NCBI RefSeq assembly: GCF_018390695.1
Contig: NZ_JAHBGF010000020.1
Location: forward strand, 248,001 to 312,000
Direction of reading: 5' to 3'
Length of the DNA stretch: 64,000 nucleotides
Origin: Ancylobacter sonchi
GTDB taxonomy: Bacteria > Pseudomonadota > Alphaproteobacteria > Rhizobiales > Xanthobacteraceae
The translations under genes were made by a program, and so were the position numbers. Below are positions 52,237 to 60,929 of the stretch, piece by piece. Position 1 is the first letter of the stretch. Every line of letters starts with the position of its first letter. The notes beneath the pieces are model-generated. The model made no database searches, was not told the origin of the DNA, and was given only the letters and a program-made list of their open reading frames with translations.

Positions 52237-53139
52237 ATGGGCCAGCACACTTCCCCCACCGCCACCGCTCCGGTGCTGCGCGATTTCTCCGCCGATCACC
52301 GGCATCTCTCGATCAATACCGCGACGGTGCGCCGGCAGGGCGACCTGCTCGCCATCATCGAGGCCTGCGCCCGCGCCGAGATTCCCGCCATCTCGCCCTG
52401 GCGCGACCAGGTGGCGAGCGTCGGGCTCGACCGCGCGGTGCGGGCGGTGCGCGACACCGGGCTGAAGCTGTCCGGCTATTGCCGGGGCGGCATGTTCCCC
52501 GCCGACCCGGCCCGCCTGCCCGAGGTGCAGGACGACAACCGCCGCGCTGTCGACGAGGCGGCCGCCCTTGGCGCGCCCTGCCTGGTGCTGGTGGTGGGCG
52601 GCCTGCCGCAATTCTCCCGCCCCGGTTCGGCACCGTCGAAAGACATCGGCGGCGCCCGCGCCATGGTGGAGGACGGCATCGGCGCGCTCATGGACTATGC
52701 CGCCAAGGCCGGCATGAAGCTCGCCATCGAGCCGCTGCACCCGATGTACGCCGCCGACCGCGCCTGCGTGAACACCACCGGGCAGGCGCTCGATATCTGC
52801 GACCGGCTCGATCCGTCCCGCACCGGCCGGCTCGGGGTGGCGCTCGACCTGTTCCATGTCTGGTGGGACCCGGAGCTTTCCGCCCAGATCGTCCGCTGCG
52901 GCCGTGACCGGCTGCTCGCCTATCATGTCTGCGACTGGCTGGTGCCGATGGCCGACATGCTGAACGACCGCGGCATGATGGGAGACGGCGTCATCGATCT
53001 GAAGGGCATCCGCGCTCAGGTGGAGGCGGTCGGCTATGCCGGCTTCAGCGAGGTGGAGATCTTCTCCGAGCGCTGGTGGGGCCTGCCGATGGACGAGGTG
53101 CTGTCCACCTGTATCGCCCGTCATCGCGCCGTCGTATAG
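52237..53139 (+). CDS. sugar phosphate isomerase/epimerase (TIM barrel)
   Basis: A 300-residue AP endonuclease 2-type TIM-barrel protein. Putative metal ligands are the Glu in AIEPLHP, the Asp/His in GVALDLFHVWWD, and the late Glu in EVEIFSERWW. Members include IolE/IolI-type dehydratases and isomerases and hydroxypyruvate isomerases. It likely acts on a keto sugar or inositol-type intermediate. The ATG at 52237 is 10 bases after the DUF993 stop. Confidence 0.88.
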   Translation: MGQHTSPTATAPVLRDFSADHRHLSINTATVRRQGDLLAIIEACARAEIPAISPWRDQVASVGLDRAVRAVRDTGLKLSGYCRGGMFPADPARLPEVQDDNRRAVDEAAALGAPCLVLVVGGLPQFSRPGSAPSKDIGGARAMVEDGIGALMDYAAKAGMKLAIEPLHPMYAADRACVNTTGQALDICDRLDPSRTGRLGVALDLFHVWWDPELSAQIVRCGRDRLLAYHVCDWLVPMADMLNDRGMMGDGVIDLKGIRAQVEAVGYAGFSEVEIFSERWWGLPMDEVLSTCIARHRAVV

Positions 53140-53182
53140 GAAGGCCGGAGACCTTCCGGGCGGGAAAACGGGAGGCGGGGAC

Positions 53183-53869
53183 GTGAACGAGATGGCAGTC
53201 GGGAGCAAGCTTCGCCCCGCCGGGGACGGGACGGCGGACGCGCCGCGCGAGGTGCGCGCGCGCGATCCCGAGCGCACCCGCGCCAGCATCCTCGCCGCCG
53301 CGACGGTGGAGTTCTCCGCCCGTGGTTTCGCCGGCGCCGGCATCGATGCCATCGCCTCGCGCTCCGGCGCCAACCGGCGGATGATCTACCACTATTTCGG
53401 CTCCAAGCGCGGCCTGTGGCTGGCGGTGCTGGAAGCCGCCTATGAGCGCGCCCGCATGTCCGAGGTGGCGCTGCATCTCGACGAGCTGGCGCCGGAGGCG
53501 GCGATGCGGGCGCTGGTGACCTTCACCTTCGATTCCTTCATCGGCGACCGCACCTTCATCAACCTGCTGAACAGCGAGAACCTGCATCAGGCGCGGCACC
53601 TGAAGGAATCCGCGCGGGTGAAGGGGCTGCATTCGCCGCTGATCGGCCTCTTGCAGGGCATCCTCGATCGCGGCATCGCCGCCGGGGTGTTCCGCGCCGG
53701 GGTCGATCCGGCGCAGCTGTGGATCTCCATCGCCGGCCTGTCCTATTTCTACTTCTCCAACCAGTTCACCCTGTCGGTGATTCTCGACCGCAATCTGCAG
53801 AGCAAGGCCGAGCTCGACGAGCGCCGCGCCCATGTCGCCGACCTCATCGTCCACTCGCTGCTGGCCTGA
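53183..53869 (+). CDS. TetR/AcrR-family regulator
   Basis: A 228-residue TetR-type repressor. The helix-turn-helix is clear (ILAAATVEFSARGFAGAGIDAIASRSGANRRMIYHYFGSKRGLW), and the C-terminal ligand domain is helical. A GTG at 53183 with GGAGG seven bases upstream is the likely start; the next ATG (53192) is farther from it. It lies 43 bases after the isomerase gene in the same direction and probably controls the operon starting at 45568. Ligand unknown. Confidence 0.88.
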   Translation: MNEMAVGSKLRPAGDGTADAPREVRARDPERTRASILAAATVEFSARGFAGAGIDAIASRSGANRRMIYHYFGSKRGLWLAVLEAAYERARMSEVALHLDELAPEAAMRALVTFTFDSFIGDRTFINLLNSENLHQARHLKESARVKGLHSPLIGLLQGILDRGIAAGVFRAGVDPAQLWISIAGLSYFYFSNQFTLSVILDRNLQSKAELDERRAHVADLIVHSLLA

Positions 53870-54018
53870 TCACGCAAATCGCGCCGGAATCGGCCGCATC
53901 GGCCACCTCACCGGCCTGAGACACCGCCGCCAACGCGGCCTCTGGCGGGGCGCGCGCGAAGCCGGTATTGTCAGCCCTATATTATCTGGAATGTATGGGT
54001 TCTGTCGGAGGCATGCGC

Positions 54019-55401
54019 ATGGCGAAGAGCGGGGCGATCCTGCCGTGGCTGCGGCGCTTCTCCGAGGCGGCGGGGCCGCGTTATCTCCAGATCGTGGCGA
54101 TGATCGAGGAAGCGGTGCGTGCCGGCGGGCTGCGGCCGGGCGAGCGGCTGCCGCCGCAGCGCGATCTCGCCGCGCGCCTCGGCGTCGACCTCACCACGGT
54201 GACGCGCGCCTATAATGAGGCGCGCCACCGCGGCCTGGTCGATGCCGTCACCGGGCGCGGCTCCTTCGTTGCCGCCCGGCCGGAGGCGTCCGCCTTCCTG
54301 CTCGACCTGTCGATGAACATCCCGCCGCCGCCCAAGGGCGTGCGGCTCGCCGACAAGCTGCAGGACGGCCTGTCGGAGGTGCTGCGCCGCTCCGATGTCG
54401 ATCTGCTGATGAGCTATCACGTCGGCGCCGGTTCGCTGGCCGACCGCTCGGCCGGCTGCCTGTGGCTGCAACCGCTGCTCGGCGGCGTCGATCCGCAGCG
54501 GCTGATCGTGGCCCCCGGCGCCCAGTCGGCGCTGGCGGCATTGCTCGGCCTGCTGGCGCGGCCAGGCGAGGCGGTGGTGGCGGATCGGCTCACCTATCCC
54601 GGCCTGCGCACGGCGGCGCGGCAGCAGGGCCTGCGGTTGCAGGGGGTGGACGGCGATGCCGAAGGCATGCTGCCCGACGCGCTGGAGGCGGCGCTGGCCT
54701 CCAGCGGTGCCCGGCTGCTCTATCTCACGCCGACCATCCACAACCCGACTGCCGTCACCCTCTCGCCCGACCGCCGGGAGGCGATCGCCCGCATCGCGCG
54801 GCAGCGTGGCGTCGAGATCATCGAGGACGATCCCTATGGCCGTCTCGCCGGGGATGCGCCGCCGCCGCTCGCCGCGCTGGCGCCGGAGCGGACCTATTAC
54901 GTCGCCACCCTGTCGAAGACGCTGACGCCGGGCCTGCGCACCGCCTTCGTGGTGGCGCCGTCGGCGCGGCAGTGCGAGGCACTGGTGACGGCGCTGCGGG
55001 GGCTGATCCTTATGCCGTCGCCGCTGATGACGGCTCTGGCGGTGCACTGGATCCGTCTCGGCGTGGCGGAGGAACTGCTCGGCGGCATCCGCCGCGAGGC
55101 GGCGGAGCGTCAGCGTGCGGCGGCGGAGATCCTGCCGGTACCGGGGCGGGCGCATCCTCATGGTTTGCATGTCTGGCTGCCGCTGCCGCCGCACTGGGAT
55201 CGCCATCGCCTCATCGAGGCGGCGCGGCAGGAGGGGCTGGGCGTCACGCCGTCGGATGCCTTCTGCATCGAGGGACCGGCGCCCGACGCGGTGCGGTTGT
55301 CGCTGGGCGGCATCCCGGATCGGGCGCGGCTGCTGGCGGCGCTGCGCACCCTCGCCGGCATCCTGGCGGACCGGCACGTCGCCGATCCGATGATCGTCTA
55401 G
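54019..55401 (+). CDS. MocR-type PLP-dependent GntR regulator
   Basis: A 460-residue fusion of a GntR winged helix (PRYLQIVAMIEEAVRAGGLRPGERLPPQRDLAARLGVDLTTVTRAY) and an aminotransferase I-type domain. The PLP site is recognisable: ATLSKTLTPGLR with the Lys, and DDPYGRL with the Asp. MocR proteins use the aminotransferase domain as a sensor and control vitamin B6, GABA or taurine genes. The ATG at 54019 (seven bases after GGAGG) is better placed than ATG 54013. Next to it on the right is the dispersed repeat, then DUF983. Confidence 0.9.
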   Translation: MAKSGAILPWLRRFSEAAGPRYLQIVAMIEEAVRAGGLRPGERLPPQRDLAARLGVDLTTVTRAYNEARHRGLVDAVTGRGSFVAARPEASAFLLDLSMNIPPPPKGVRLADKLQDGLSEVLRRSDVDLLMSYHVGAGSLADRSAGCLWLQPLLGGVDPQRLIVAPGAQSALAALLGLLARPGEAVVADRLTYPGLRTAARQQGLRLQGVDGDAEGMLPDALEAALASSGARLLYLTPTIHNPTAVTLSPDRREAIARIARQRGVEIIEDDPYGRLAGDAPPPLAALAPERTYYVATLSKTLTPGLRTAFVVAPSARQCEALVTALRGLILMPSPLMTALAVHWIRLGVAEELLGGIRREAAERQRAAAEILPVPGRAHPHGLHVWLPLPPHWDRHRLIEAARQEGLGVTPSDAFCIEGPAPDAVRLSLGGIPDRARLLAALRTLAGILADRHVADPMIV

Positions 55402-55402
55402 G

Positions 55403-55502
55403 GCATTCTCGAGCGAAGCGGGTGCCGGCCCGCGTGAAGAAAATGCGTTTCGACAAAGGCTTAAAGAAATACCGGTGAACTGGAACTCCCCGGGAGAGCT
55501 CT
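55403..55502 (+). repeat. dispersed two-hairpin intergenic repeat, copy B
   Basis: The counterpart of copy A, inverted relative to it. The outer arms are GCATT (55403-55407) and AATGC (55442-55446); the matching pair in copy A is GCGTT/AACGC, so one base pair has changed in both arms together (G:C to A:T). A second, weaker hairpin (CCGG/CCGG) follows. It separates the MocR stop from the DUF983 stop. Confidence 0.85.
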
Positions 55503-55529
55503 AGGGCGAAGTGTCGAGGCGAGCGCGGC

Positions 55530-55955
55530 TCAAGCCGCCGTCTTGGTTGCCGGTTGGGTGTCCTGCGGCCGCACCAGACGACCTTCCTCCGCCTTGTAGA
55601 AGTACTGCGCCGCGACCAGCCAGCCTTTCAGCGGGCGCAGCGGCGGAATGCAGGTGAGCAGGATCAGCGGCAGGCTGGTGGCGAGATGCACCCACCAGGC
55701 CGGCTGATAGGCGATCTCAAGCCACAGGCCGAAGATCACCGCCGGCACGCACAGGAACATCATCACGAAGAAGGCCGGCCCGTCGGCGGGATCGGCATAG
55801 GAATAGTCGAGCCCACAGACCTCGCAGCGCGGCTTCAGCTTCAGGAAGCCCTCGAACATGTGCCCCTGGCCGCAGCGCGGACACAGGCCACGCACGCCGG
55901 TCCTGTACGGCGACAGAGGCGGCCACTGCACGTTGGACATGGGATTGTGAGGCAT
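55530..55955 (-). CDS. DUF983 zinc-ribbon membrane protein
   Basis: A 141-residue protein of the DUF983 family. A four-Cys zinc-ribbon-like motif (CPRCGQGHMF and CEVCGLDY) is at residues 25-48, followed by two hydrophobic segments near 63-100. In other bacteria it often lies in cytochrome oxidase assembly clusters; here none is nearby. The start at 55955 follows GGAGAG. A near-consensus promoter (TTGACA, 17 bases, TATCTG) is present upstream on the minus strand. Confidence 0.87.
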   Translation of the reverse strand: MPHNPMSNVQWPPLSPYRTGVRGLCPRCGQGHMFEGFLKLKPRCEVCGLDYSYADPADGPAFFVMMFLCVPAVIFGLWLEIAYQPAWWVHLATSLPLILLTCIPPLRPLKGWLVAAQYFYKAEEGRLVRPQDTQPATKTAA

Positions 55956-56022
55956 GACGCTCTCCTTCCGGCGTTGAACACCAGATAAGACCGCATGCGT
56001 ACAATGTCAATATTGCATGTAT

Positions 56023-57558
56023 CTAAGCTCTGCCGGCGAATCCCGCCGCGAAGGTCTCGGCGATGGCGAGGATCGCCGCATGCACCGGGCCGGAGGTGAT
56101 CGAAGGAATCACTGACGCATCAACGACATGGAGCCCCTCGAACCCCCGCAGCTTCAGCTCCGCGTCCACCACGCTCTCCGCATCCTTCCCCATGCGGCAG
56201 GTGCCGACCGGGTGGTGGTGGGTGATGACCGCGCGGGAGAGGAAATCGTCGATCTCCGCCTGGCTGCGGACGTTGATGCCCGGAAATATTTCCGTGTCTC
56301 TCCAATCGCTTAGCGCGTCGCTATGGCCGATCTCGCGCGCGAGTTCGAGCGCCCGCCGGGCGAGGCGGCGATCATGTTCGGTGGAGAGATAGGCAGGATC
56401 GATGCGCGGCGGCGCGTCGAGGTCGGGTCCGGTGACGGTGAGGCGGCCGCGGCTGGTCGGGTGGGTGACGCCGGAGAGGATGGTGTAGGCCGAGCCATAG
56501 GCCGGTGCGGCGAAGCTTTCCGAAACGCTGGGCGCCGCTACGCAGCCGAGCACCACGTCGGGCGGCCCGTCCGGCCGCGTCGGGTCTTCGGCATTGAGAT
56601 ACATGAGAGATTCGGAATGTTGCAGCCGCGACGGCGGTACCTCGCGGCGGGCGCGATAGACATTTCCGGCGGTCAGCAAATGGTCGTGCAGATTGCCGCC
56701 GACCTCCTTGCGGTCGGCGACGCAGGCGATGCCGGCGGCCTTCAGCTCCTCCGCCGGTCCGATCCCCGAACGCATCAGCAGCAGTGGAGAGGCGACGGTG
56801 CCGGCGCACAGGCAGATTCGTTCGGCGAAAAGCGGCTGCATCCGCCCGTCGATCTCGGCGAGCACCCCGGTCACCCGGTCGCCGTCGACGATCAGCCGGT
56901 GCACCCGGACGCCGGTCAGCAGTTCGAGATTGGGTCGATCGAGGACCGGCGTAAGATAGGCATCGGCGGCGCTGACCCGCTTGCCGTCGCGTATGGTGAG
57001 CGAGTTGGGCGCGACGCCGTTGAGCGGGCCGGCATTGTGGTCGCCGATGGCCGGCACGCCGCGCGCGAGGCCCGCCGCCATATAGGCGCGCACCACCGGG
57101 CTCACCTCCTCGCCGGGGAGGTAGACGGTGAGTGGCCCGTCGCCACCATGGGCCGCGCTTGCGCCGCCGGAAAAGCTCTCGCTGCGGCGGAAAGCCGGCA
57201 GCAGACCCTCATGGGACCAGCATGCATCGCCGGTCGCCTCCGCCCAGGCGGCGAAATCCGCCGCATGGCCGCGCACATGCGCCATGGCGTGCAGGCAGCT
57301 CGATCCGCCGACGATGCGCCCGCGCGGCCAGGGATGTACCCGTCCGGCGGTACCGGCCTGCGGCACGGTGCGATAGGCCCAGTCATAGGGACGGCCCTGA
57401 AGGCTCGGCCATTTCTGCGGAATGGCGATGTCGGGATCGCTCGGTGTCTCGCCGGCTTCGACGAGGCCGACCCTGAGGTCGGGGTTTTCCGACAGCCGGG
57501 CGGCGAGAACGCTGCCGGCCGAGCCGGCGCCGATGATCAGCACATCGAAGGACTTCAT
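56023..57558 (-). CDS. pno: pyridoxine 4-oxidase (GMC oxidoreductase)
   Basis: FAD-dependent oxidation of pyridoxine to pyridoxal, first step of B6 degradation pathway I. The 511-residue GMC protein has GAGSAGSVLAARLSE at the N-terminus and HHHPVGTCRMG near the end. The triad of the Mesorhizobium enzyme (His460, His462, Pro504, as I recall) maps to His-447, His-449 and Pro-491 here, with identical 2- and 42-residue spacings. The Pro replaces the usual Asn/His of GMC enzymes, which is diagnostic. The ATG at 57558 follows GGAGATGATGCG. It lies near the PPAT gene, which supports the call. Confidence 0.85.
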   Translation of the reverse strand: MKSFDVLIIGAGSAGSVLAARLSENPDLRVGLVEAGETPSDPDIAIPQKWPSLQGRPYDWAYRTVPQAGTAGRVHPWPRGRIVGGSSCLHAMAHVRGHAADFAAWAEATGDACWSHEGLLPAFRRSESFSGGASAAHGGDGPLTVYLPGEEVSPVVRAYMAAGLARGVPAIGDHNAGPLNGVAPNSLTIRDGKRVSAADAYLTPVLDRPNLELLTGVRVHRLIVDGDRVTGVLAEIDGRMQPLFAERICLCAGTVASPLLLMRSGIGPAEELKAAGIACVADRKEVGGNLHDHLLTAGNVYRARREVPPSRLQHSESLMYLNAEDPTRPDGPPDVVLGCVAAPSVSESFAAPAYGSAYTILSGVTHPTSRGRLTVTGPDLDAPPRIDPAYLSTEHDRRLARRALELAREIGHSDALSDWRDTEIFPGINVRSQAEIDDFLSRAVITHHHPVGTCRMGKDAESVVDAELKLRGFEGLHVVDASVIPSITSGPVHAAILAIAETFAAGFAGRA

Positions 57559-57652
57559 CGCATCATCTCCGCGAGGCATCAGGCAAGGGAAGGGTGGCTC
57601 CGCCGGCGAAGGCCGCGGAGGGGCAGGTGTCGGTCGGTGAGAATTGAGAGGG

Positions 57653-58390
57653 CTAGGGCAGTCCGCCGGGAGCAAGCCGTCCCATGATCTTCTGCTGCAG
57701 GGTGGCGAGGTGCTGCCACATGCCGCGCTCCGCCGCCTCGGGATCGCGGGCGGCGATGGCTTCGGCGATCTGCCGGTGCTCGGCGTCGCGCAGCTTCACG
57801 CGCTCGGGCAGCAGCGTGGCGTCGCTGTCGGTGAAGCGCAGCCGGCCGTCGCTGGCCACCCGGTGCAGCAGCACATAAAGCTCGGAGGCGAGGGCGTTGC
57901 GCGCGCCCGCCGCGATCGCCTTGTGGAACACCATGTCGGCGCCGATCGGGTCGGCATCCGGGTCGGTGGTCGCCGCGCGCAGGATACGGTCGATCTCCAC
58001 CGGGCTGGCGCGCAGCGCCGCGAGCCGCGCCAGCGCCGGCTCCAGCATCAGGCGCAGCTCCATCACCTCCAGCGGGTTGGTGGAGTTGATCAAACTGCGG
58101 CTGCTGTCGAGGCCGGAAGAGGTCGAGGCGCGGCGGCCAGCGCGGGCCGGCTCGAGCTCGCCGCGGGCGCGCAGCACGCCGAGTGCCCGGCGCAGCGTGT
58201 GGCGCTTGACATTGAGCTCCTCGGCGACGGCGCGTTCCGGCGGCATGCTGCCGGTGCGGGCGATGATGCCGCGGATCGAATCCACCAGTTCCTCGATCCC
58301 GCCCGGCTCGCGGCCTTCCGCGCCGGAGCGGCTCTGGGCTCCGGACGGCCTGCGCGTCTTGCGCCCGGTCTTGTCCGCTATCGCGTCCAT
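57653..58390 (-). CDS. GntR-family regulator with FCD domain
   Basis: A 245-residue regulator. The N-terminal winged helix (MPPERAVAEELNVKRHTLRRALGVLRARGELEPARAG) is followed by an all-helical FCD effector domain, with LRLMLEPALARLAA, VFHKAIAAGARN and DAEHRQIAEAI, including the His residues that commonly hold a metal or carboxylate ligand. It is placed between the pyridoxine oxidase gene and the divergent PPAT gene, and probably responds to a B6 compound or degradation product. Start at 58390. Confidence 0.88.
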   Translation of the reverse strand: MDAIADKTGRKTRRPSGAQSRSGAEGREPGGIEELVDSIRGIIARTGSMPPERAVAEELNVKRHTLRRALGVLRARGELEPARAGRRASTSSGLDSSRSLINSTNPLEVMELRLMLEPALARLAALRASPVEIDRILRAATTDPDADPIGADMVFHKAIAAGARNALASELYVLLHRVASDGRLRFTDSDATLLPERVKLRDAEHRQIAEAIAARDPEAAERGMWQHLATLQQKIMGRLAPGGLP

Positions 58391-58785
58391 CGAGGTTACA
58401 TCCGTTCTCGTGTGGGGGCCGCCGGCCGCGCATCGATCCGCTGATGGCGCGGCGATTGCCGATCCCGCCACCAAATGTACGAGCGGGACCGCCCAGTTAC
58501 AATATTGGTTGCCATCTGGTCGAGACCAAAACGTGCTGTCGCGGCAATCCTCCGTTGCGGGGCACTTGCTTCCCTATTGGAAGAGGCCCCCTGAAAAGCC
58601 CGAAAAACGTTGCGGAAATGCCGCCCGGTCGATCCTCCAGGCCCATGCGCAATCGCAGTTGCCCCGGAACGCGGCTGGTGCCAATGTTGAACCATTGTAG
58701 CGAATTCGGTCGAATTTTGGTTGGGCATCGTCTCCGCCGAACGACCGGATCGCCCGCGACCCCGCCAACGATCCAGAGCGAAGCC
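58391..58785. promoter_or_regulatory. divergent promoter region with candidate FCD-GntR operators, 395 bases
   Basis: It separates the GntR gene from PPAT. Two inverted repeats stand out: TGGTC-GA-GACCA (58517-58528), which resembles the E. coli FadR-type operator core (CTGGT...), and AATTCG-GT-CGAATT (58703-58716), about 70 bases before PPAT. No gene is seen inside. Confidence 0.45.
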
Positions 58786-59961
58786 ATGCGTTACGCCCCG
58801 TCCGATCTGCCGGTATTCACCTTGACCACCGGTCCCGTCGACGCCTACCCCGCCGTGCTGCGCGGCCTCGCCGCCACCGTGCTCTACGACTACGATCCCG
58901 CTTTCCAGGCGACGTATCAGCGGGTTGCCGAGAAGCTCGCCACCGTGGTGAAGGCCGAGACCATGCCGGTCGTCCTGCAGGGCGAGCCGGTGCTCGGGCT
59001 GGAGGCGGCGGCCGCCTCGCTGCTCGGGCGCGGCGACGTGCTGCTCAACCTGGTGTCCGGCGTCTACTCCAAGGGCTTCGCGGGCTGGGCGGCCCGCTCG
59101 GGGGCCGAGATCGTCGAGCTGGCGGTACCTTATGACCGCGTCATCGATCCCGCCGAGGTCGCCCGCGTGCTCGCCGAGCGCCCGGACATCACCGTCGTCG
59201 CGGCCTGCCACCACGATACACCGTCCGGCACCGTCAATCCGGTGGCCGAGATCGGCGCCGTCGTGCGGCGCCATGGCGCGCTGTTCCTGGTCGATGCAGT
59301 GTCGTCCTTCGGCGGCATGGCGGTCGATGCCGAATCGGCCGCCATCGACCTCCTCGTGACCGGCCCGAACAAGTGCCTCGGCTGCCCGCCCGGGCTGACC
59401 ATTCTCGGCGTGTCCAACGGTGCCTGGGCGAAGATGAAGGCCAATCCGCAGGCGCCGCGCGCGTCCATCCTGTCGATCCTCGACTGGGAGGAGGCCTGGC
59501 GCGCCGACCGGCCGTTCCCCTTCACCCCCTCGGTGGCGGAGATCAACGGGCTGGAGGCGGCAATCGACCTCTATCTCGCCGAAGGGCCGGAAAAGGTCTG
59601 GGCGCGCCATGCGCTCACCGCCCGCGCCTGCCGGGCCGGCATCGCCGCCATGGGGCTTCAGATCTGGCCAGCGGCGGAAGGTTTCGCCTCGCCGACCTGC
59701 ACCGCGGTGAAGACGCCGGACGGTATCGACGAGCCGCAGCTCAGGGCGGAGATCCGCGCCCGCTACGGCGTCGTCCTGTCTTCCGGACGCGGCGAGACGC
59801 TCGGCAAGCTGACCCGCATCGGCCATATGGGCCCGACCGCGCAGCCGCTGCATGCCGTCGTCGCGCTGACCGCGTTCGGCGGTGCGCTGAATGCCCTCGG
59901 CCACAAGGTGGATGTCGGGGCCGGCGTCGCGGCGGCGCTGGCCGCTATCGACGCCGGCTGA
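58786..59961 (+). CDS. pyridoxamine-pyruvate transaminase
   Basis: Converts pyridoxamine and pyruvate to pyridoxal and alanine in B6 degradation. The 391-residue protein matches Mesorhizobium loti PPAT closely as I remember it, including ILDWEEAW and SSGRGETLGKLTRIGHMGP. Key residues correspond with a constant offset of one: Lys-196 (TGPNKCLG; Lys197 there), Glu-67 (Glu68), Arg-335 and Arg-344 (Arg336, Arg345). This enzyme class binds its substrate where PLP would sit, so these residues are diagnostic. Cytosolic. Start ATG at 58786; the upstream frame is open but unrelated. Confidence 0.93.
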   Translation: MRYAPSDLPVFTLTTGPVDAYPAVLRGLAATVLYDYDPAFQATYQRVAEKLATVVKAETMPVVLQGEPVLGLEAAAASLLGRGDVLLNLVSGVYSKGFAGWAARSGAEIVELAVPYDRVIDPAEVARVLAERPDITVVAACHHDTPSGTVNPVAEIGAVVRRHGALFLVDAVSSFGGMAVDAESAAIDLLVTGPNKCLGCPPGLTILGVSNGAWAKMKANPQAPRASILSILDWEEAWRADRPFPFTPSVAEINGLEAAIDLYLAEGPEKVWARHALTARACRAGIAAMGLQIWPAAEGFASPTCTAVKTPDGIDEPQLRAEIRARYGVVLSSGRGETLGKLTRIGHMGPTAQPLHAVVALTAFGGALNALGHKVDVGAGVAAALAAIDAG

Positions 59962-59981
59962 GCAGGGCTTGCGGGGCGCCG

Positions 59982-60917
59982 TCATCGCGCGCCCCGCACA
60001 TAGTGCAGGCCGAGAGCCGGCGGCAGGCTGGCGCGGCGGCCGAACAGCACGAGCACCATCAGCACCGCCGCGAAGGGCAGCATCTGGATCACGTCGGTCG
60101 GGATGCTGACCCCGGCGACCTGCAGCGCGGTAGTGGCGGACAGGCAGGCACCGAACAAGAGCGCGCCGCAGAGCACCCACAGAGGGCGGCCGCGCGCCTG
60201 CATGGCCAGCACGATGCCGATGAAGCCGGCGCCATTGGTCATGAACGGCACGAAGATGCCGGCGCCGACCTGTGACATGAAGGCGCCGCCAATGCCGGCG
60301 AGGAAGCCGGTGGTCAGCACGGCGCAGGTCCGCACCCGCGCCACGTCGACGCCGGCCGCGTCGAGCGCCGCCGGCTTGTCGCCGGCCGCCTGCAACGAGA
60401 GGCCGAACTGGGTGGAGCGGAACACATAGGCCGTCACCGCCACCGCCAGCACCGCGAGATAGACGATGGGCGGGCGGTCGAACAGCGCCGGCCCGATCAC
60501 CGGGATCGCTGACAGGCCGGGAATGGCCAGCGTCGGCACCGCCGGCAGGCGGGGATAGCTCTGGGCGAACTGGAAATGGTGTAGCAGCGCGGTGAGCCCT
60601 TCGGCGCCAAGCGTCAGGGCGATGCCGATGACGATCTGGCTGAGCCCCATACGGATGCAGAACAGCGCCATCGGCGCCGCCACCAGCACGCCGCCGAGCC
60701 CGCCGCCGAGAAAGCCCAGCCACACCGAGCCGGTGGTGTAGGCAACGAGGAAGCCGAGATAGGCGCCGAACAGCATCATGCCCTCGATGCCGATATTCAG
60801 TACGCCGGCCTTCTCGGAGATCTGCTCGCCGAGCCCGGCCAGCATCAAAGGCAGGCCAGCGGTGAGAGCGCCGAGCACCAGCGAGGTGAGGAAGGCTTCA
60901 GTGAACAGCCCGGACAT
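59982..60917 (-). CDS. BMP-type ABC importer permease 2
   Basis: A 311-residue permease of the nucleoside/BMP class. It has about eight hydrophobic segments and the typical motif ISEKAGVLNIGIEGMMLFGA near the N-terminus, with GADGF-like wording replaced by a long LGLALGAEGLTALL stretch and the late DVIQMLPFAAVLMVLVLFG. It works with the following permease and the two-domain ATPase. It lies next to PPAT tail-to-tail (20 bases). B6-compound uptake is inferred from context. Confidence 0.88.
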   Translation of the reverse strand: MSGLFTEAFLTSLVLGALTAGLPLMLAGLGEQISEKAGVLNIGIEGMMLFGAYLGFLVAYTTGSVWLGFLGGGLGGVLVAAPMALFCIRMGLSQIVIGIALTLGAEGLTALLHHFQFAQSYPRLPAVPTLAIPGLSAIPVIGPALFDRPPIVYLAVLAVAVTAYVFRSTQFGLSLQAAGDKPAALDAAGVDVARVRTCAVLTTGFLAGIGGAFMSQVGAGIFVPFMTNGAGFIGIVLAMQARGRPLWVLCGALLFGACLSATTALQVAGVSIPTDVIQMLPFAAVLMVLVLFGRRASLPPALGLHYVRGAR

Positions 60918-60929
60918 GGTTGCCTCCGC

